64,000 nt of DNA, from NCBI GenBank assembly GCA_963761735.1, contig CAVXHQ010000005.1:496001-560000 (forward strand). Direction: 5' to 3'. The notes beneath the pieces were generated by a model, which was given only the letters and a program-made list of their open reading frames with translations, did not search any database and was not told the DNA's origin. This DNA is from CAVXHQ01 sp963761735. Lineage in GTDB: Bacteria > Pseudomonadota > Alphaproteobacteria > Rhodobacterales > Rhodobacteraceae. Both the position numbers and the translations under genes were made by a program. Positions 53,479-61,479 of the stretch are shown here, one piece after another. How positions within the stretch are numbered: position 1 is the first letter of the stretch; each line of letters starts with the position of its first letter.

Positions 53479-53708
53479 CAGCTTTTGGCGCCTTTGCCTG
53501 CGAAGGCATCGGGTGTCTTGACTGCGGCCTTGGGGGCCTCCGCAGGCGTTGCCGCGGCGGCGGGCGTGACCGGATCGACCGGCTCGTAGCGGGCCTGAGC
53601 CTCCGTCATCTCCAGATGCTTGCCGCGTCCGACGCGCGCGCCGCCGACCCAGCCCGCTCTGCGGGCGGCATAGGTCTGTGTCTTGGGTGCTTGGGATTGG
53701 GTGGTCAT
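53478..53708 (-). CDS. Small phage protein between V and W (76 aa)
   Basis: A 76-aa polar protein, MTTQSQAPKTQTYAARRAGW then VGGARVGRGKHLEMTEAQAR, with an Ala/Pro-rich tail (TPAEAPKAAVKTPDAFAGKG). The start overlaps the V stop by ATGA and the stop overlaps the W start, so it is part of the coupled tail operon. No family is recognised; the GGARVGRG region suggests a structural or nucleic-acid-contacting role, but this is a guess. Confidence 0.75.
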   Translation of the reverse strand: MTTQSQAPKTQTYAARRAGWVGGARVGRGKHLEMTEAQARYEPVDPVTPAAAATPAEAPKAAVKTPDAFAGKGAKS

Positions 53709-54172
53709 GATGGTTTTCCTGTTTGCGCGCCGCCCGGTTGGACGCCGCCGTGGGTGTGATTGACGAGGCTGATGCCCGCCGCGACGACATCGACGGCCGC
53801 GGTGATCGTACCGGTGCACTCGATGTTGCCATCGACGAAGAGGTCGCCGACGATCGCAAGCCTGCCGCCCGGCAGCGAAATCATCGGGGTTTCCGCATCC
53901 TCCGACGGCGCATTGCCCGCGAAAACCGAGCAAAGGATGATGGCTCTTGCCATGTCGCCACCCGGTGCGGTCACCACGACCTGCTCGCCCGGCGCGGGCA
54001 TCCACCAGAACGACAGCGGACCGGCGCGCAGCTGACCCACCGGGATCGGCGGGGTCGGCAGGGTGCCGATCTGCACGATGGCCCGTGCGGTCTGGGCATC
54101 GACACTGGTAACGGTGCCGATCTGGATCAGGTTCGAGAGGCGGCGGTCGGCCTCGGCGGCGGCAAGTGTCAT
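53705..54172 (-). CDS. Baseplate spike protein V (gp45-like)
   Basis: A 155-aa P2 gpV/Mu gp45-type central spike: RRLSNLIQIGTVTSVDAQTA, RAIVQIGTLPTPPIPVGQLR, FWWMPAPGEQVVVTAPGGDM (OB fold), then beta-helix strands (GGRLAIVGDLFVDGNIECTG) and the C-terminal metal-binding tip NHTHGGVQPGGAQTGKPS. The start ATG overlaps the true gp37 stop (ATGA). As given, the frame is open into gp37 because of the shift in that gene. Confidence 0.92.
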   Translation of the reverse strand: MTLAAAEADRRLSNLIQIGTVTSVDAQTARAIVQIGTLPTPPIPVGQLRAGPLSFWWMPAPGEQVVVTAPGGDMARAIILCSVFAGNAPSEDAETPMISLPGGRLAIVGDLFVDGNIECTGTITAAVDVVAAGISLVNHTHGGVQPGGAQTGKPS

Positions 54173-54724
54173 GGGGCGTCTCCGATGCGGACGTAATCGG
54201 CCTCGTGATCGGCTCCGATTTCCGGTGCAAAGCCGAGATAAAGCGGACGGGAACGGCGTCGCAGGATCGGGGGCCGCCAGAACGAAAGGCTGGATCCAGC
54301 TGACCGCGTGGATTGCGACACCGGCGTTCTTGTCGCCGGTGGTGACGACGGCCTGCTCGACTGCCTGATCGGCCTCGCCGCAGTCCTCGAAGCCCCACCG
54401 GCGCCCGGGCACGATTGCCAGCAACGCCTGCGAGATGTTCTGCGCCGCGGTATGACGGTCGAGGCCGAGCCGGTCCCTGGTCACGACGAACGCGGCCATC
54501 TGTGCCTCGAACTCACGTTGCGGTCCGCTGCGCGTGGCCTTCTGGCGCGCGCCGACACGGCTGACCAGAATGCCGGGCGTCCGGATCGAGATTTTCTTCA
54601 GCTCCTCGAGCGTCAGGCGCCCGGCCATGGCGCGGCAATCGCCCATGTCTGGCAGAAGAGTGCCGATCACATCGGCAATGGCTCCCGGCAAGGTGGACAG
54701 AAGATCGGTGCGGACGTCGCTCAC
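54169..54724 (-). pseudogene. Mu gp37-like (DUF1834) protein, frameshifted
   Basis: About 184 aa in two frames. It starts at a GTG (VSDVRTDLLSTLPGAIADVI) and contains LEELKKISIRTPGILVSRVG and DNISQALLAI-type helices, then KNAGVAIHAVSWIQPFVL. Near 54240 the frame changes to YLGFAPEIGADHEADYVRIG followed by DAP and a TGA that overlaps the V start. As given, there is no stop in the first frame, so it reads on into V. Mu gp37 is needed for tail completion. The location of the shift is less precise than in the other genes. Confidence 0.75.
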
Positions 54725-55171
54725 TGTGTCAGCCTTCACCAGATCGCGGGCCAGATCGCCGATGTCGTCGATGTCGCGGGCGGACAGCCCCAGATACGGC
54801 CGCGCGGGCAGACCGGGCTTACCTGCATCCGCGCCGCCGAATTGGTGGATCGCGCCGTAAACCAGATTGGTGCCGACCTCGATCACATCGCCCTGGACAA
54901 GGAATTGGATGCTGTCGCGCAGGTCGCCTTCGGAGACGAGGATCGACTGATTGGTCGTGCGCGTCAGACCATAGTCCGCGCTCCAGCCTGCCCAGGGCTC
55001 GCCCTCTGGGCTGGTGCGTTCGTCGGACAGGCGCCGCCTCGTCGAACCTTCGATCAGTGCGCCGATGCCTTCGGCAAACAGGTTGCGCGCAAACGGTTCC
55101 GACAACGCGTCGATGGCGGCGGTGGCCTCGGGATATCCCCGCAGATCGATCTGGATGGAAACATCCGACAT
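54721..55171 (-). pseudogene. Phage virion morphogenesis protein G, stop codon lost
   Basis: A Mu gpG-like protein of about 149 aa: MSDVSIQIDLRGYPEATAAI, RRRLSDERTSPEGEPWAGWS, VEVGTNLVYGAIHQFGGADA-like core (VIEVGTNLVYGAIHQFGG) and RPYLGLSARDIDDIGDLARD. The family joins head and tail. The frame then passes without a stop into gp37. The expected GTGA overlap (TGA at 54721-54723) is present, but one base out of frame, so another single-base insertion near 54730 is likely. A true G-gp37 fusion is the alternative. Confidence 0.75.
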
Positions 55172-55617
55172 CAGACGCCCCGCATCTTTTCGCGGGAGAA
55201 AAGACGCGGCGGGCCTGCCGAGACGATCGGTTGCGGTCCGCCGTAATCGTCGCCGTCCTCGTCGCCGCCGGGATCGGCGCTGACCGGCAGGTTCAGCGAA
55301 GCCTTGCCCTCGGAGATCCGCTTGAGACTGCCGAGGGCATCCTCGTACCTCACACGGTGCTCGTCGGTCAGGACGTTGCGGGACAGGGCAAGCCGGTACA
55401 CCGCGATATCGACCGCATGCTGGCGCAGGATCCCCGGCACGACCGGCAGTGGCAGAACATGTCGCACGCCGACAAAACTGTCGATCTCGTCGCTGGCCTG
55501 ATCGAGCGCCCGGGCGACTGCCGCTACATCGGCAACGCCGTCGCCGTCACGGTCCGCGACGTAAAGGACGTCGGGGCCGTAAAGCTCGGTGATGTCGGAG
55601 AGAACGGCGTAAGGCAT
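55171..55617 (-). CDS. Mu gp36-like protein (DUF1320)
   Basis: A 148-aa protein: MPYAVLSDITELYGPDVLYV, ALDQASDEIDSFVGVRHVLP, LPVVPGILRQHAVDIAVYRL and RYEDALGSLKRISEGKASLN, the DUF1320 pattern of Mu gp36, a head-tail connector-like protein. The acidic Gly/Asp-rich tail (DPGGDEDGDDYGG) is typical. The start overlaps the stop of the 33-aa peptide gene, and the stop overlaps the G start. Confidence 0.92.
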   Translation of the reverse strand: MPYAVLSDITELYGPDVLYVADRDGDGVADVAAVARALDQASDEIDSFVGVRHVLPLPVVPGILRQHAVDIAVYRLALSRNVLTDEHRVRYEDALGSLKRISEGKASLNLPVSADPGGDEDGDDYGGPQPIVSAGPPRLFSREKMRGV

Positions 55618-55718
55618 CAGAAAATCCAGACCAGCACGGCGCCGACGGCACTGCCGGCGAGCGCCGCGGAAGCGACGCATGCCCAAAAGAAGAAGGCGAT
55701 GTCTTTGGGGTCGATCAT
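55617..55718 (-). CDS. 33-residue single-span membrane peptide
   Basis: MIDPKDIAFFFWACVASAAL followed by AGSAVGAVLVWIF: 33 aa with one transmembrane helix (residues 8-32). A ribosome site (CAGGAGCG) precedes the ATG, and the stop overlaps the gp36 start by TGATG, the same coupling used throughout the operon. No known family was recognised. A holin- or pinholin-like role is conceivable, but the location inside the head module is unusual for one. Confidence 0.65.
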   Translation of the reverse strand: MIDPKDIAFFFWACVASAALAGSAVGAVLVWIF

Positions 55719-56050
55719 GGCGCGCTCCTGTGAACTGGCGCGGGATTTCACCGCATGCGGGGCCTGACCCTCTGAAGCCGCCGTATAGCCGGGCTTCCCA
55801 CGCGTCCCGGTGCGCCCCGGGCTGGCCGACCGCACAACTCCCCGCGCGCCCTCTGTCGGCACCTCCCGGATCATCGCTCGGCGGTCGCATGGCATTCGTG
55901 CGGGCTGATCATCAGGGCAAAGGGACACCCGCGATCCCTGGCACCTCTTGCGGACCGCCCCGCGCTGCCACACGGAACGGTCCTTGTCCGGCGATCCGCC
56001 CGCCACCTGGGGGATGTCTGCTTGAAAGAGGCGGTCGCCGGTTCTCGGGA
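55719..56050. other. Non-coding or unrecognised stretch in the head module
   Basis: About 330 bp between the membrane peptide and the 139-aa gene. Minus-strand frames are open, but they have Arg/Pro/Ser-rich composition without motifs. This is unusual in a cluster where genes otherwise overlap. It may hold a promoter or the remains of a gene. Confidence 0.45.
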
Positions 56051-56470
56051 TCAGGCCGGTGTGGGGATTGCGTAACCGGCCGTCAGCATTTCGGCCCAAA
56101 CCTCGTCGCGCAGGGCGGCGGTAACGGTCTCGCCATCCTCCTCGAGCAACAGGCGCAGGGCGGGGATCTTCGGTTTTCCGTCCTTGCCGAAGTCGGCGTG
56201 ACCCAGCGACTGAATCGCTTCGTCCATGCGCAGCTTGAGCCCTTCGAGGGCATCACCGCGCGGGATCAGCACGTTCGATCCGGTCCGCCATGCCTCGATC
56301 TCTTCGGGCTTTGCCTCGCGGATGTGCAGCATCGGCTCGCCGGAGATACGGGTACGCACCGTCTCGCTCCAGTCGGCGGCGTCGTAGACCGCGCCGGTGG
56401 CGGTGAAGGTGTGACCCGCCCGGCAGAACCGGCCTTTGGGCGACGTCGTCTTGATGTAGATCAGATCCAT
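56051..56470 (-). CDS. Phage head-module protein of unknown function (gp35 position)
   Basis: A 139-aa protein: MDLIYIKTTSPKGRFCRAGH, TFTATGAVYDAADWSETVRT, ISGEPMLHIREAKPEEIEAW and ALRLLLEEDGETVTAALRDE. It directly follows the major head protein gene (12 nt), the place of gp35 in Mu. A small beta-rich N-terminal part and a helical C-terminal part are visible. The function is unknown; head decoration or folding is plausible from position only. Confidence 0.7.
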   Translation of the reverse strand: MDLIYIKTTSPKGRFCRAGHTFTATGAVYDAADWSETVRTRISGEPMLHIREAKPEEIEAWRTGSNVLIPRGDALEGLKLRMDEAIQSLGHADFGKDGKPKIPALRLLLEEDGETVTAALRDEVWAEMLTAGYAIPTPA

Positions 56471-56482
56471 GGGTCAGCCTCC

Positions 56483-57403
56483 TCAGACCAGCCAGTCAGG
56501 GTCGAGGACCTCGACGGCTTTGTAGTGCGGGTTGGATGCGCCGTTCACGTCGACCATCGACTTGAACAGCCGGTCGGCACCGGACTGCAGCGAGGGCGGT
56601 ACGAGGATCGTGGTCGGCTTAATGCCCAGAGGGCGCCCACCGTCCGCCGTGACCGACCGCATTGCCAGACGCGCGGCCTCGAAGTTGGCGGCGTTCAGCG
56701 GCGCGTTCGACTTGTAGGCCATCTGCCAGAAGCCGTAGCCGACCGCATGCCGGGCGCGGGCGCCGTAGAGGAACTGGTCGAGCATGAAGACGGTGTCGTT
56801 GTCCTTCGCCGCCGTCAGCGCGTCGAACTCCGCCTTCACCCGCTCCTGAAAGATGAACGGTTTGAACGTCCGGCGGGTGTCGAGCAGATACCAGCCCGGG
56901 CCAGCCTCGACGCCGCCGTCGTCGTAGTTCGATACCGTCGCGGCCACGCCGGTGCCGTCGTGGTTCGGGAATACGGGATGATCGGTGTCGAAGAAGTACT
57001 GGCCATCGTAGCAGGTCTGGGTATGACCGGCCATGATCAGCGCCGCGATCAGTTCGTCGGGATGGCGCGCGGCCGCCTCGGCGAGGCCCTGCACCATGCC
57101 GGTGTACATGCCGAGGTTGTCGTCCTCGATATCCGTGCGGTTGACCGAGACCGTATCCTCCCAGAGGCGGTTCATGATCTCGTAGCTGTCTTCCTTGAGG
57201 TCCTTCACGACCCGGGTACCGATCCACTCGCGCATGCCGGGGAACTCGCCCAGCCATCCGTAGGTGTTGGATTTCGATCCCGACGGCGCGATGAAGGAAA
57301 CCTTCTGGAAGAAACTTTCGGCCCGGAACGTCTTCCATGTGTCGGCGAAAGACGTCCGGAAGCTGGTGAGCAGGGCGTCGAGGGCGGCGTTGGTGACGAT
57401 CAT
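56483..57403 (-). CDS. Mu-like major head subunit T
   Basis: A 306-aa major capsid protein of the Mu gpT family: MIVTNAALDALLTSFRTSFA, TYGWLGEFPGMREWIGTRVV, EDTVSVNRTDIEDDNLGMYT, DGQYFFDTDHPVFPNHDGTG and RARHAVGYGFWQMAYKSNAP. The start overlaps the protease stop by ATGA, giving the Mu order protease-major head. No frame problem is present. Confidence 0.95.
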   Translation of the reverse strand: MIVTNAALDALLTSFRTSFADTWKTFRAESFFQKVSFIAPSGSKSNTYGWLGEFPGMREWIGTRVVKDLKEDSYEIMNRLWEDTVSVNRTDIEDDNLGMYTGMVQGLAEAAARHPDELIAALIMAGHTQTCYDGQYFFDTDHPVFPNHDGTGVAATVSNYDDGGVEAGPGWYLLDTRRTFKPFIFQERVKAEFDALTAAKDNDTVFMLDQFLYGARARHAVGYGFWQMAYKSNAPLNAANFEAARLAMRSVTADGGRPLGIKPTTILVPPSLQSGADRLFKSMVDVNGASNPHYKAVEVLDPDWLV

Positions 57404-58386
57404 TGCGACTTCTCCTGTGCGGCTTTGCCTTTGGCGAAGACCTCGGGGTCCATGCCGGTGGCGGTGCAGATTGCCATCTCATCAGCCGACAGGGTTCCGG
57501 CGCCGGGTACGGGCACGTCCTTCGGCTTGGGTCTGTTGGCCGCGATCTCGGGCAATTCCCTGACCATGGCCTGGAACCGGACGAGCCCGCCCTCGGCCCT
57601 GCAGGACGCGAGGTGATACTCCCGGCTGGCGGGCGCGATCTTGCCTGCTTCGGTGGCGAGGTCGATCGCGGCCTCGATATCGGCGTCGGCGCGGGTGGTG
57701 GCGTCCTTTTCGAACTCCTTAACCCTGTTCAGCGCCAGTTCGTGATCCGCCTTGGGCACGAACTTGTCGGGGTCCGGCGTTTTGGCGGAGTTCAGCGCGG
57801 TGTCGCGCGCCCCTTTCAGTTTCGTGATCGCGACGACGGCATCTGCCGTGCTCGCATCGGTATTGAGGCCGAGAGCCTCCAGTACCGCCTTGTCCATATC
57901 CGGGGTCTCCTTGGTTGGATCGGTCGCCATGGCGCGGTTCAGGGCCACGAGGTCGAGATTGGGGTTGTTGGTGAGTGCGGCGGACACCATCCGTTTCACG
58001 GACATGTCCGGGCGCGAGAAGGTAAAGACAGGGCTGATGTGGGCGTAGGACCCGGTTTCGAGCAGGGCACGACCGGCGGCATTCCATGCCACCTGACCCC
58101 ACAGGCCGGTATCCCGGGTTTCCATCGCGGTGATGAACCCCATGGCCGGTGCCGCTTCGCCCGCCGCACCCTTGATCTGGGTCGCATGCTCGACGTCGAC
58201 GGGCAACTTGTTGCCGCGCCGCTCGAAGGTGTCCTTGATTTCGCCTGCGTCGGCGATCGACCACGACCGCCCGTCGATGCCCGTGATCTGGCGACCCTCA
58301 GGCAACAGCTGGATCCACTCGGGTACTGCACCCTGATCGAAATTCAGGGCGAGCATCGGTGCAAAGGCGAGGTTGGGCAGCGTCAT
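57400..58386 (-). CDS. Mu I-like prohead protease / scaffold
   Basis: A 328-aa protein. The N-terminal half is the protease (EWIQLLPEGRQITGIDGRSW, LPVDVEHATQIKGAAGEAAP, MGFITAMETRDTGLWGQVAW and AGRALLETGSYAHISPVF, with the likely catalytic Ser/His in this region). The C-terminal half is helical and charged, as in scaffolding domains. In Mu the shorter product Z from an internal start is the scaffold; no obvious internal ribosome site was identified here. Confidence 0.92.
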   Translation of the reverse strand: MTLPNLAFAPMLALNFDQGAVPEWIQLLPEGRQITGIDGRSWSIADAGEIKDTFERRGNKLPVDVEHATQIKGAAGEAAPAMGFITAMETRDTGLWGQVAWNAAGRALLETGSYAHISPVFTFSRPDMSVKRMVSAALTNNPNLDLVALNRAMATDPTKETPDMDKAVLEALGLNTDASTADAVVAITKLKGARDTALNSAKTPDPDKFVPKADHELALNRVKEFEKDATTRADADIEAAIDLATEAGKIAPASREYHLASCRAEGGLVRFQAMVRELPEIAANRPKPKDVPVPGAGTLSADEMAICTATGMDPEVFAKGKAAQEKSQ

Positions 58387-58395
58387 GCCCCGGTT

Positions 58396-58701
58396 CTAGC
58401 GCGCGCCGGATCCGCGATCTCCGCCGACACCTGTCGGCGGGGTGCGACAGGGTGAGGCGCTGTGCGGCCCGTGGAGCGCGATCAGGCTCGATAGGGGCCA
58501 GTGGGTCGTAAAAACCCGCCCCGGCAACACAGACCTTTTCAATACCCCTTTAACGGACGGATTGCCGGGGCCGGTCAACCTGCATGTGCGGGAGACATTG
58601 CAATCCGCAGCGCAGGAGGCTAATTCGTGCCTTGTGCCCGAGCCATCGGTCCGCCGACCTTCGGGTCGCGAGGGAGTGCGCTGACCCTCCGGGCACATCA
58701 T
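58396..58701 (-). CDS. Questionable 101-aa frame filling the F - protease gap
   Basis: An open frame begins at an ATG overlapping the F stop (ATGA) and ends 9 nt before the protease start, so its position fits the coupling rule of the cluster. The composition, however, is Arg/Pro/Ser/Cys-rich (MMCPEGQRTPSRPEGRRTDG) without hydrophobic core or motif. A 9-bp palindrome occurs near its end. It may be a real short gene, a decayed gene or a spacer with a promoter. Confidence 0.25.
   Translation of the reverse strand: MMCPEGQRTPSRPEGRRTDGSGTRHELASCAADCNVSRTCRLTGPGNPSVKGVLKRSVLPGRVFTTHWPLSSLIALHGPHSASPCRTPPTGVGGDRGSGAR
58421..58440. promoter_or_regulatory. Inverted repeat upstream of the protease gene
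   Basis: CCGCCGACA-CC-TGTCGGCGG is a perfect 9-bp inverted repeat centred 44 bp upstream of the protease start, in the only sizeable gap between F and I. It could be an operator, a terminator for the portal-F transcript, or a hairpin controlling translation of the protease. Confidence 0.45.
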
Positions 58702-59921
58702 TCATCCAGCACCTCGAAGCCACCGGATGCGCTATGGCGCCGGAGCCATTTGCCGCGGTCCGTCCGGTGCAATGTCGCCAGCGTCACACCACCAACGCCC
58801 AGATGAAAGATCGCCCGCAACGGATGCATGCTGGCGGACCCCGGGTCAAAGGTGTTCGCCGCTCCCTCGATCAGGACGTGAAGCGACCGCCTTCCGGCTG
58901 CGTTGGTCTGCAGTCGAAACCGGTTGGCCCCGGTCACGGCCTCCAGAGATGCAAGATCGCCCATGGCACGGTCGGTTTTATCCCTGAACAGATGCTGTGC
59001 GACCAGCGGTGTCAAAAGAATGTGGCCCGGGACGCCAAGCCGCCGTGCGATACGGTCCGGCAGGAACGCAATCGGTGCCGCCAGGGGGGAGGCGCTGCGA
59101 TCAGGCGACTGGAACGCCCAGCTGGCGGCAATATCGCGCACCGCCGCTTGCCGCATCACGGGATCCAGCGCGCGCATCCGCCCCGCCAGAACGTCTTGCA
59201 GGTTCTCGCGACGCAGCTTGCCCGGATTGCGCCGCCAGCTGGGATCGAGACCGCGCGGCACCTCTACAACTTCGCCGGTGCGCGGGTTTTGAAACGGGCG
59301 CCGCTCGATGACCGGAGCCTGACGAACACCGCCCAGTTGCCCGGCCTCCCGTGCAGTGATCTGCCGCACCCAGCATTTGCATCCCCAGCCGTTCGGCGGC
59401 ATCCACTCGTCCCAGAACGGATCGTCGACCGCAATGACGAGGCCCGCCTTTGCAACGTGCTCGGGCCGGTGCCGCTCCGAGGGGCCCAGCTGATAGAGCA
59501 GATAGGGCAACGCCAGCTTGGTCCGCTCGATCCGCTCCCATTGTCCCGCTGCACGCGCCGAGCGCATGTTCGAGCGATAGATCGTGCGCAACCGGCGCGG
59601 TGCTGTAATCACCTGACCCGACGGATCGGTCCCGGTCTGGCTGCCCAGCCAGTCGGTGAGCCCTTCCCGTCCGGCCCAGGCACGTTGAAACTGGGCCAGC
59701 GTCTGACCATCGTCTATCGCCCGCTGGACAAGGTTTTTCGCGTCCTGCAACAAATCGAGCTGGGTCATCCGCGCGACGGTGAACGATACAGCATGTTCTT
59801 CGGGCTCGACGTCCCAGAACGAAAATGCCGGACGCAGGTTCTTGTTGCGGAAAAACCGTGAGACCTCGACGGGCACGATGGTGCCGAAACTGTAGCCCGG
59901 CCGGTCCCGCTCGCCTGCCAT
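58698..59921 (-). CDS. Mu F-like minor head / head morphogenesis protein
   Basis: A 407-aa protein of the SPP1 gp7 / Mu gpF family: FGTIVPVEVSRFFRNKNLRP, RLRTIYRSNMRSARAAGQWE, LPYLLYQLGPSERHRPEHVA, DDPFWDEWMPPNGWGCKCWV. The Cys-Lys-Cys with downstream basic residues is characteristic. The last 150 residues (HLGVGGVTLATLHRTDRGKW) look like an added domain, possibly of the toxin/nuclease-like type seen at the end of some head morphogenesis proteins. The start at MAGERDRPG is 3 nt past the true portal stop; the frame is open upstream only because of the portal frameshift. Confidence 0.88.
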   Translation of the reverse strand: MAGERDRPGYSFGTIVPVEVSRFFRNKNLRPAFSFWDVEPEEHAVSFTVARMTQLDLLQDAKNLVQRAIDDGQTLAQFQRAWAGREGLTDWLGSQTGTDPSGQVITAPRRLRTIYRSNMRSARAAGQWERIERTKLALPYLLYQLGPSERHRPEHVAKAGLVIAVDDPFWDEWMPPNGWGCKCWVRQITAREAGQLGGVRQAPVIERRPFQNPRTGEVVEVPRGLDPSWRRNPGKLRRENLQDVLAGRMRALDPVMRQAAVRDIAASWAFQSPDRSASPLAAPIAFLPDRIARRLGVPGHILLTPLVAQHLFRDKTDRAMGDLASLEAVTGANRFRLQTNAAGRRSLHVLIEGAANTFDPGSASMHPLRAIFHLGVGGVTLATLHRTDRGKWLRRHSASGGFEVLDE

Positions 59922-59923
59922 TC

Positions 59924-61451
59924 TCAGGCCGCGCCGTCGGACACGTCGCCCATGGCACGCGCCTTGATCATCGCCATGACCAGCTGCTCGACCATCGGAC
60001 CGGTCTGCTGACCGGTGAACAGCGACGGCAGCCGGTCGCGGATCTCCCCAAGCGATCCCGCATTCGCAATCAGATCGTCGATCGGCCCGATCAGCGGATC
60101 CATGACCTCGCGCCAGTCTTCGCCAAGTTCGGCCTCCAGCGCGTCGAGATCGCCCGAGGGTCCGGGCTCGCCCGCCCGGTTCTGCGCAACCTCGGCCGGT
60201 GCAGCGGCACTGCCAGTGACCGCGTCGCCCGCTTCGGGATCCGAGAACCCCAGGCGCGAGCGCACTTCGCTCTGTTTGAACTGCACGCCCTGCGATGACA
60301 GCCGGAACACGTTGCGCATCAGCATGTCCGTGTCTTCGGGTTCTTCGATATCGATGCGGACGTCCGGCAGCTCGAACGTCGGCGCCGAAATTGAAATTGA
60401 CGAACGGGCGGATCAGATCGCGCCGGATCGTGGCCGTCACGGCCCGGGCGTCGGCGGCGGCGATGTCGTAGCGGACGTCATTGTGGACCTTGGCCTGCGC
60501 CTGGCTTGATCCGTTGTCGCTGGTCATCGTCTGGCCCAGAACTGCCTTCGACACCTGTTCGTCGAGATAGCGGGCGAGGTTCTCGAAGACCATCTCGCCG
60601 CCGCGCGACGCGGCCTCCTGGAACTCGATCTCCATCGACTTGGGCAGCACGGCCGCAGCATCGGTGCCGATGTTGGCTACAGCCGTGAACAGCTTGCGCA
60701 CGTCGGCCTTTGTGGCGTTCGCGTCATAGCGTCCGATCCGCAGTGGCAGGCCGTAGGTTTCGACAAATGCCATCCAGTCCTTCAGCGCATAGGCCTTGCA
60801 CATCCAGCTGAAGGCCACAACGCGGGCGATACCGCCGCGAAACGTCAGACCGCTCTTGAGACGGGCGCGGTGGATCATGACCTGTCCGTCGTTGAACCCG
60901 ATGCCGTTCACGGGATCCGCTTCATCCAGCAGACGGACCTGCTGGCCGGTCTCCCGATCAAACATCAGGAACCGCGGATCGATCTGCTCGAACGATTTGG
61001 GAGACCACAGACGTGCGCCACGCGCCCATGCAATCTCGACGACCGACACACCTTTGCCGACTGCGTCCATCAGGTCCTCGATCAGGTTCGGAAACCCGTC
61101 ATGCTTCAGGACATACCGCTCGACCGCATCGGCGACTTCCTTGTCCCGCGCAGACGTCGACGCCGCCTCGATCGCCGGTCGAACGCCAGAAACCGCGCGT
61201 TTGCGCGACCCCATGACGGCGTTGTAATGCGGATCGCGCTCTTCCATCTCCTCGGCCAGCGTTGCGAAATCCGCAAACCGGCCCGCGTCCGCACCGCGCA
61301 AAAGTGACGACAGGCGCGACGGCGTCAGGCCCGATGCCATGGTCTCGGCAAATGCCTGACGGATGCTCGTGATGCCCGGTTCCGCGATGCGTTCGAGGAG
61401 CGCTTTTTCGCGAACCGGATTTCCGTACTGGTCGATCAGCTGGCCGCTCAT
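59924..61451 (-). pseudogene. Mu gp29-like portal protein (DUF935), frameshifted
   Basis: The portal through which DNA enters the head, about 508 aa after removing one base. Frame one: MSGQLIDQYGNPVREKALLE, DPHYNAVMGSRKRAVSGVRP, PSLIEDLMDAVGKGVSVVEI-like core and LIRPFVNFNFGAD. Near 60380 it shifts to FELPDVRIDIEEPEDTDMLM, RNVFRLSSQGVQFKQSEVRS and ends MIKARAMGDVSDGAA. The sequence as given instead runs in the first frame into F. The start is the ATG of MSGQLIDQ; the frame is open upstream to 61538. Confidence 0.9.
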
Positions 61452-61479
61452 ATGTCCGCTCCATTTATTGTCCCGCCCG

